This document shows positions 62,271 through 64,000 of a stretch of DNA of 64,000 nt, piece after piece. This DNA is from Aquarana catesbeiana (lineage: Eukaryota; Chordata; Amphibia; Anura; Ranidae): positions 186,396,599 through 186,460,598 of the forward strand of contig NC_133336.1 of the NCBI RefSeq assembly GCF_042186555.1, written 5' to 3'. The position numbers and the translations under genes are program-made. The notes under the pieces are model-generated. The model did no database searches and was not told the origin of the DNA. It worked only from the letters and a program-made list of their open reading frames with translations. Numbering within the stretch: position 1 is the stretch's first letter; every line of letters starts with the position of its first letter.

Positions 62271-63296
62271 AGCACACTAGTGGGTGCTACACACAGTTCC
62301 ACTAGGTGCCTCCTCTGTGAGCACTGCAGTAGGGCATACCTCCCAACTGTCCTGGATTCCCTGGTACTGTCCCACGATTTGATGTAAGTCCCGGCGTCCA
62401 AGCGAATCAAGGCTTTGTTCCAGAGTGGAACCAAGTGCTGGAACAGGTTTCAGCACTAGGCTCCAGTGGCTTGCCCGCAATCATGCAGTCGCATGGGCAC
62501 CAGTAACATCCGCCCTGCGCCTTGTGCGGGTGTTACGGGTTCCGCACTGTTGTGTGTGTTTGACAGGCAACCGGCCGTGAGAGATGCCAGCTGCCGTACA
62601 CTCATACAGTGCATGGCAGAACAGCTTGCGGCTCCCCCAGGTGCAACATCCATAGGGGGCAGAATTAGTCCTGGGCCCGCTGTCCTGACCCCTGAGTATG
62701 CTGTGTGGCAGGAGCTCACTGTAAGGTCTTCGTGATCTCCACAATAATGCTAACCCCCGCTGGCCTGTCACTACTGTGTGGAGAGTGACGAAATGCGAGC
62801 ACCAGGAGGGAGGAGTTTAATGCCGCTGCGGGTCAGTGTACACTACAGGTGAGGAGCAGAGCACATTGTGGGCTGTGATGCAGACATGAGGGGGGAGGTG
62901 GGGAGAGTGATGTCATGCCTGGATCAATGGGGTGGTGGGGGGTGGGCTGTCCCCCCCTTCCATATTTCACTTGTGCCCCACCCCATGGCCACTCCCCCTG
63001 GCTGCTGAGAGAAGTGACAGCAGCTGTGCTCTACCTTTCCTGTCATTTCAGCGATCCTCCATATGACAGGTGACACCGGATCCATTGATTGAACTATACA
63101 CTGTATGATTAGTGCTCCCTGTGTCCTCCAAGAGCTGCTCATCTTTCAGCAAGAATTGTGGATGGGGGTCGTAATCATACAGTGTACAATTTGATCTATG
63201 GATCTGACCAGTGTCATGTGCTGTATGGAGGAGCTAAAGTATGCCACAATGGGGGGGGGGCTATTTGCACTGGGGAGGTTAATTTGGGAGGGGGGT
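62271..63296. other. No recognised gene
   Basis: GC-rich non-coding sequence. It contains a G-rich run near 63250 and CATACAGTG/CACTGTATG pairs at 63101 and 63176. Open frames up to 96 codons near 62456-62771 overlap on both strands and show no motif. Confidence 0.4.
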
Positions 63297-63945
63297 TGTC
63301 ACGGAACGTCCCACACTCCGCTTGAGTGCTTCCATCATATACCACTTCCTCCCAGTCTGTATACATTTATCAGATATTCCAAATGCTTCCAAGCACAAAA
63401 CAAGGTGGCACTTGCTTAGCTGCTAACATGAACTAACTTTTTTTAGAATCAAAATTACAAGACTTTATATGCCGTTGGAACCTCCTCTAACAATACAACT
63501 GTAACCTAATTAACATGAGCTAATTATCTAATCCTTTATACAGCCTAGGTGACTATGTCTCCTAGCTCATTGACTATTCAACACACATTACCATAAACAT
63601 CAACACAGGGTTAATTAGAACAAACAACAATGAGTTGAATACCCTTAGAACCTGTGATACTAAACTCATTTACATTAACCACATTATAGCTGACATCAGA
63701 CAGGTGAGTGGAGTTGATGACATTAGCATCTTCTCACAGTATGAGTCCCAACAGTATGACTCAGTCTCTATTGCTACTATTGCAAATACAGGGTCCCCAG
63801 AGTCTGTGTGTCCTGGGGGACAAGGACCTGAAGCCAAAGTAACAACACCTCAAGGGTACCCCAAATGCCATGGCCCATAATCTGTAGGCAAGAGGCTCAC
63901 ATTGAGTCCCCTCCAAAAGCCTCTATCCCGGGTGAGTCTGTCACA
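63297..63945 (-). repeat. 3' LTR of an element-C relative
   Basis: 649 bases, TGTCACGGAACG to GAGTCTGTCACA on the plus strand. On the minus strand the second half shares the TATAAAG...TAGATAATTAGCTCATGTTAAT...CCAACGGCATATAAAG part of the LTR at 51910-52544, and the end GGGACGTTCCGTGACA is the same. The first half (U3) is different. The polypurine tract on its right shows that the body of the element lies beyond 63960 and outside the window. Confidence 0.82.
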
Positions 63946-63957
63946 TTTTTCCCCCAT
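63946..63957 (-). promoter_or_regulatory. Polypurine tract of the 63297 element
   Basis: On the minus strand ATGGGGGAAAAA directly before TGTGACAGAC. It marks the inner border of the 3' LTR. Confidence 0.8.
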
Positions 63958-64000
63958 AAAAAGTTGACTAACAAGGTCCCAGACCCCCACCTGGTCTGGA
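63958..64000 (-). mobile_element. Start of element interior, cut by window end
   Basis: 43 bases of internal sequence of the minus-strand LTR element. The same family in element C has an open frame running into this border. Here AACTTTTT and GTCTGGGACCTTGTTAG are read, too short to judge. Confidence 0.5.

Overview
This window looks like a stretch of a large, repeat-swollen vertebrate genome. It is most probably a frog, and I would guess a ranid. The inference rests on the mix of element types: an L2-clade LINE, an L1/Tx1-like LINE, Ty3/gypsy elements, a DIRS-order element, a class I ERV, several Tc1-like transposons and many short inverted-repeat elements. I recognise no host gene with confidence. 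One 173-base exon-like stretch (8942-9114, minus strand) is the only candidate, and it is weak.

Layout. 1-1840: short-element debris, a hairpin and a 23-bp minisatellite. 1971-3262: a solo gypsy LTR set in TA repeats. 3556-5990: two Tc1-like remnants, a foldback element and a dispersed repeat. 6007-9121: a 5'-truncated L2 LINE with one uninterrupted 967-codon reading frame on the minus strand. 9193-13726: a gypsy element (minus) that has lost reverse transcriptase and RNase H, leaving a protease region fused in frame to integrase. 13727-18180: mostly unassigned, with LTR-like sequence and coding-like remnants. 18199-20568: a DIRS-order element (minus) without its recombinase end. 20569-26377: a long hairpin, three MITEs and a higher-order minisatellite. 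27167-37158: a nearly complete gypsy element (minus) with two LTRs, a 4-bp target duplication, a proline-tRNA-type primer site and a PNMA-like Gag. It is split by two later MITEs. 37245-38729: a complete but dead Tc1-like element. 39580-41684: a related solo LTR carrying a MITE. 43592-47786: an ERV remnant (plus) with pol pieces and a broken env. 47795-48879: a solo LTR. 48934-49810: a MITE. 49896-52544: a very young LTR element with one long modular reading frame and no pol. About 53230-60980: an L1/Tx1-like LINE broken by stops and by a solo LTR in its endonuclease. 63297-64000: the 3' LTR of another element running off the window.

The insertions can be ordered by nesting. The large gypsy is older than the Harbinger-type MITE in its integrase and the TA-flanked MITE in its RNase H. 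The 39580 solo LTR is older than its MITE. The L1-like LINE is older than the solo LTR in its endonuclease.

Most interesting points. (1) Three TA-flanked MITEs (31136, 40845, 48934) share an architecture of terminal repeat, internal hairpin and minisatellite, and each minisatellite appears to grow from the same short seed. A fourth hairpin plus minisatellite at 778-1835 looks like a relic of the same kind. (2) The young LTR element at 49896-52544 has LTR copies differing at one base over 356 bp and encodes an uninterrupted repeat-module protein I do not recognise. (3) The gypsy at 9193-13726 keeps an in-frame protease-integrase fusion. All identifications come from reading the sequence; no database search was possible.
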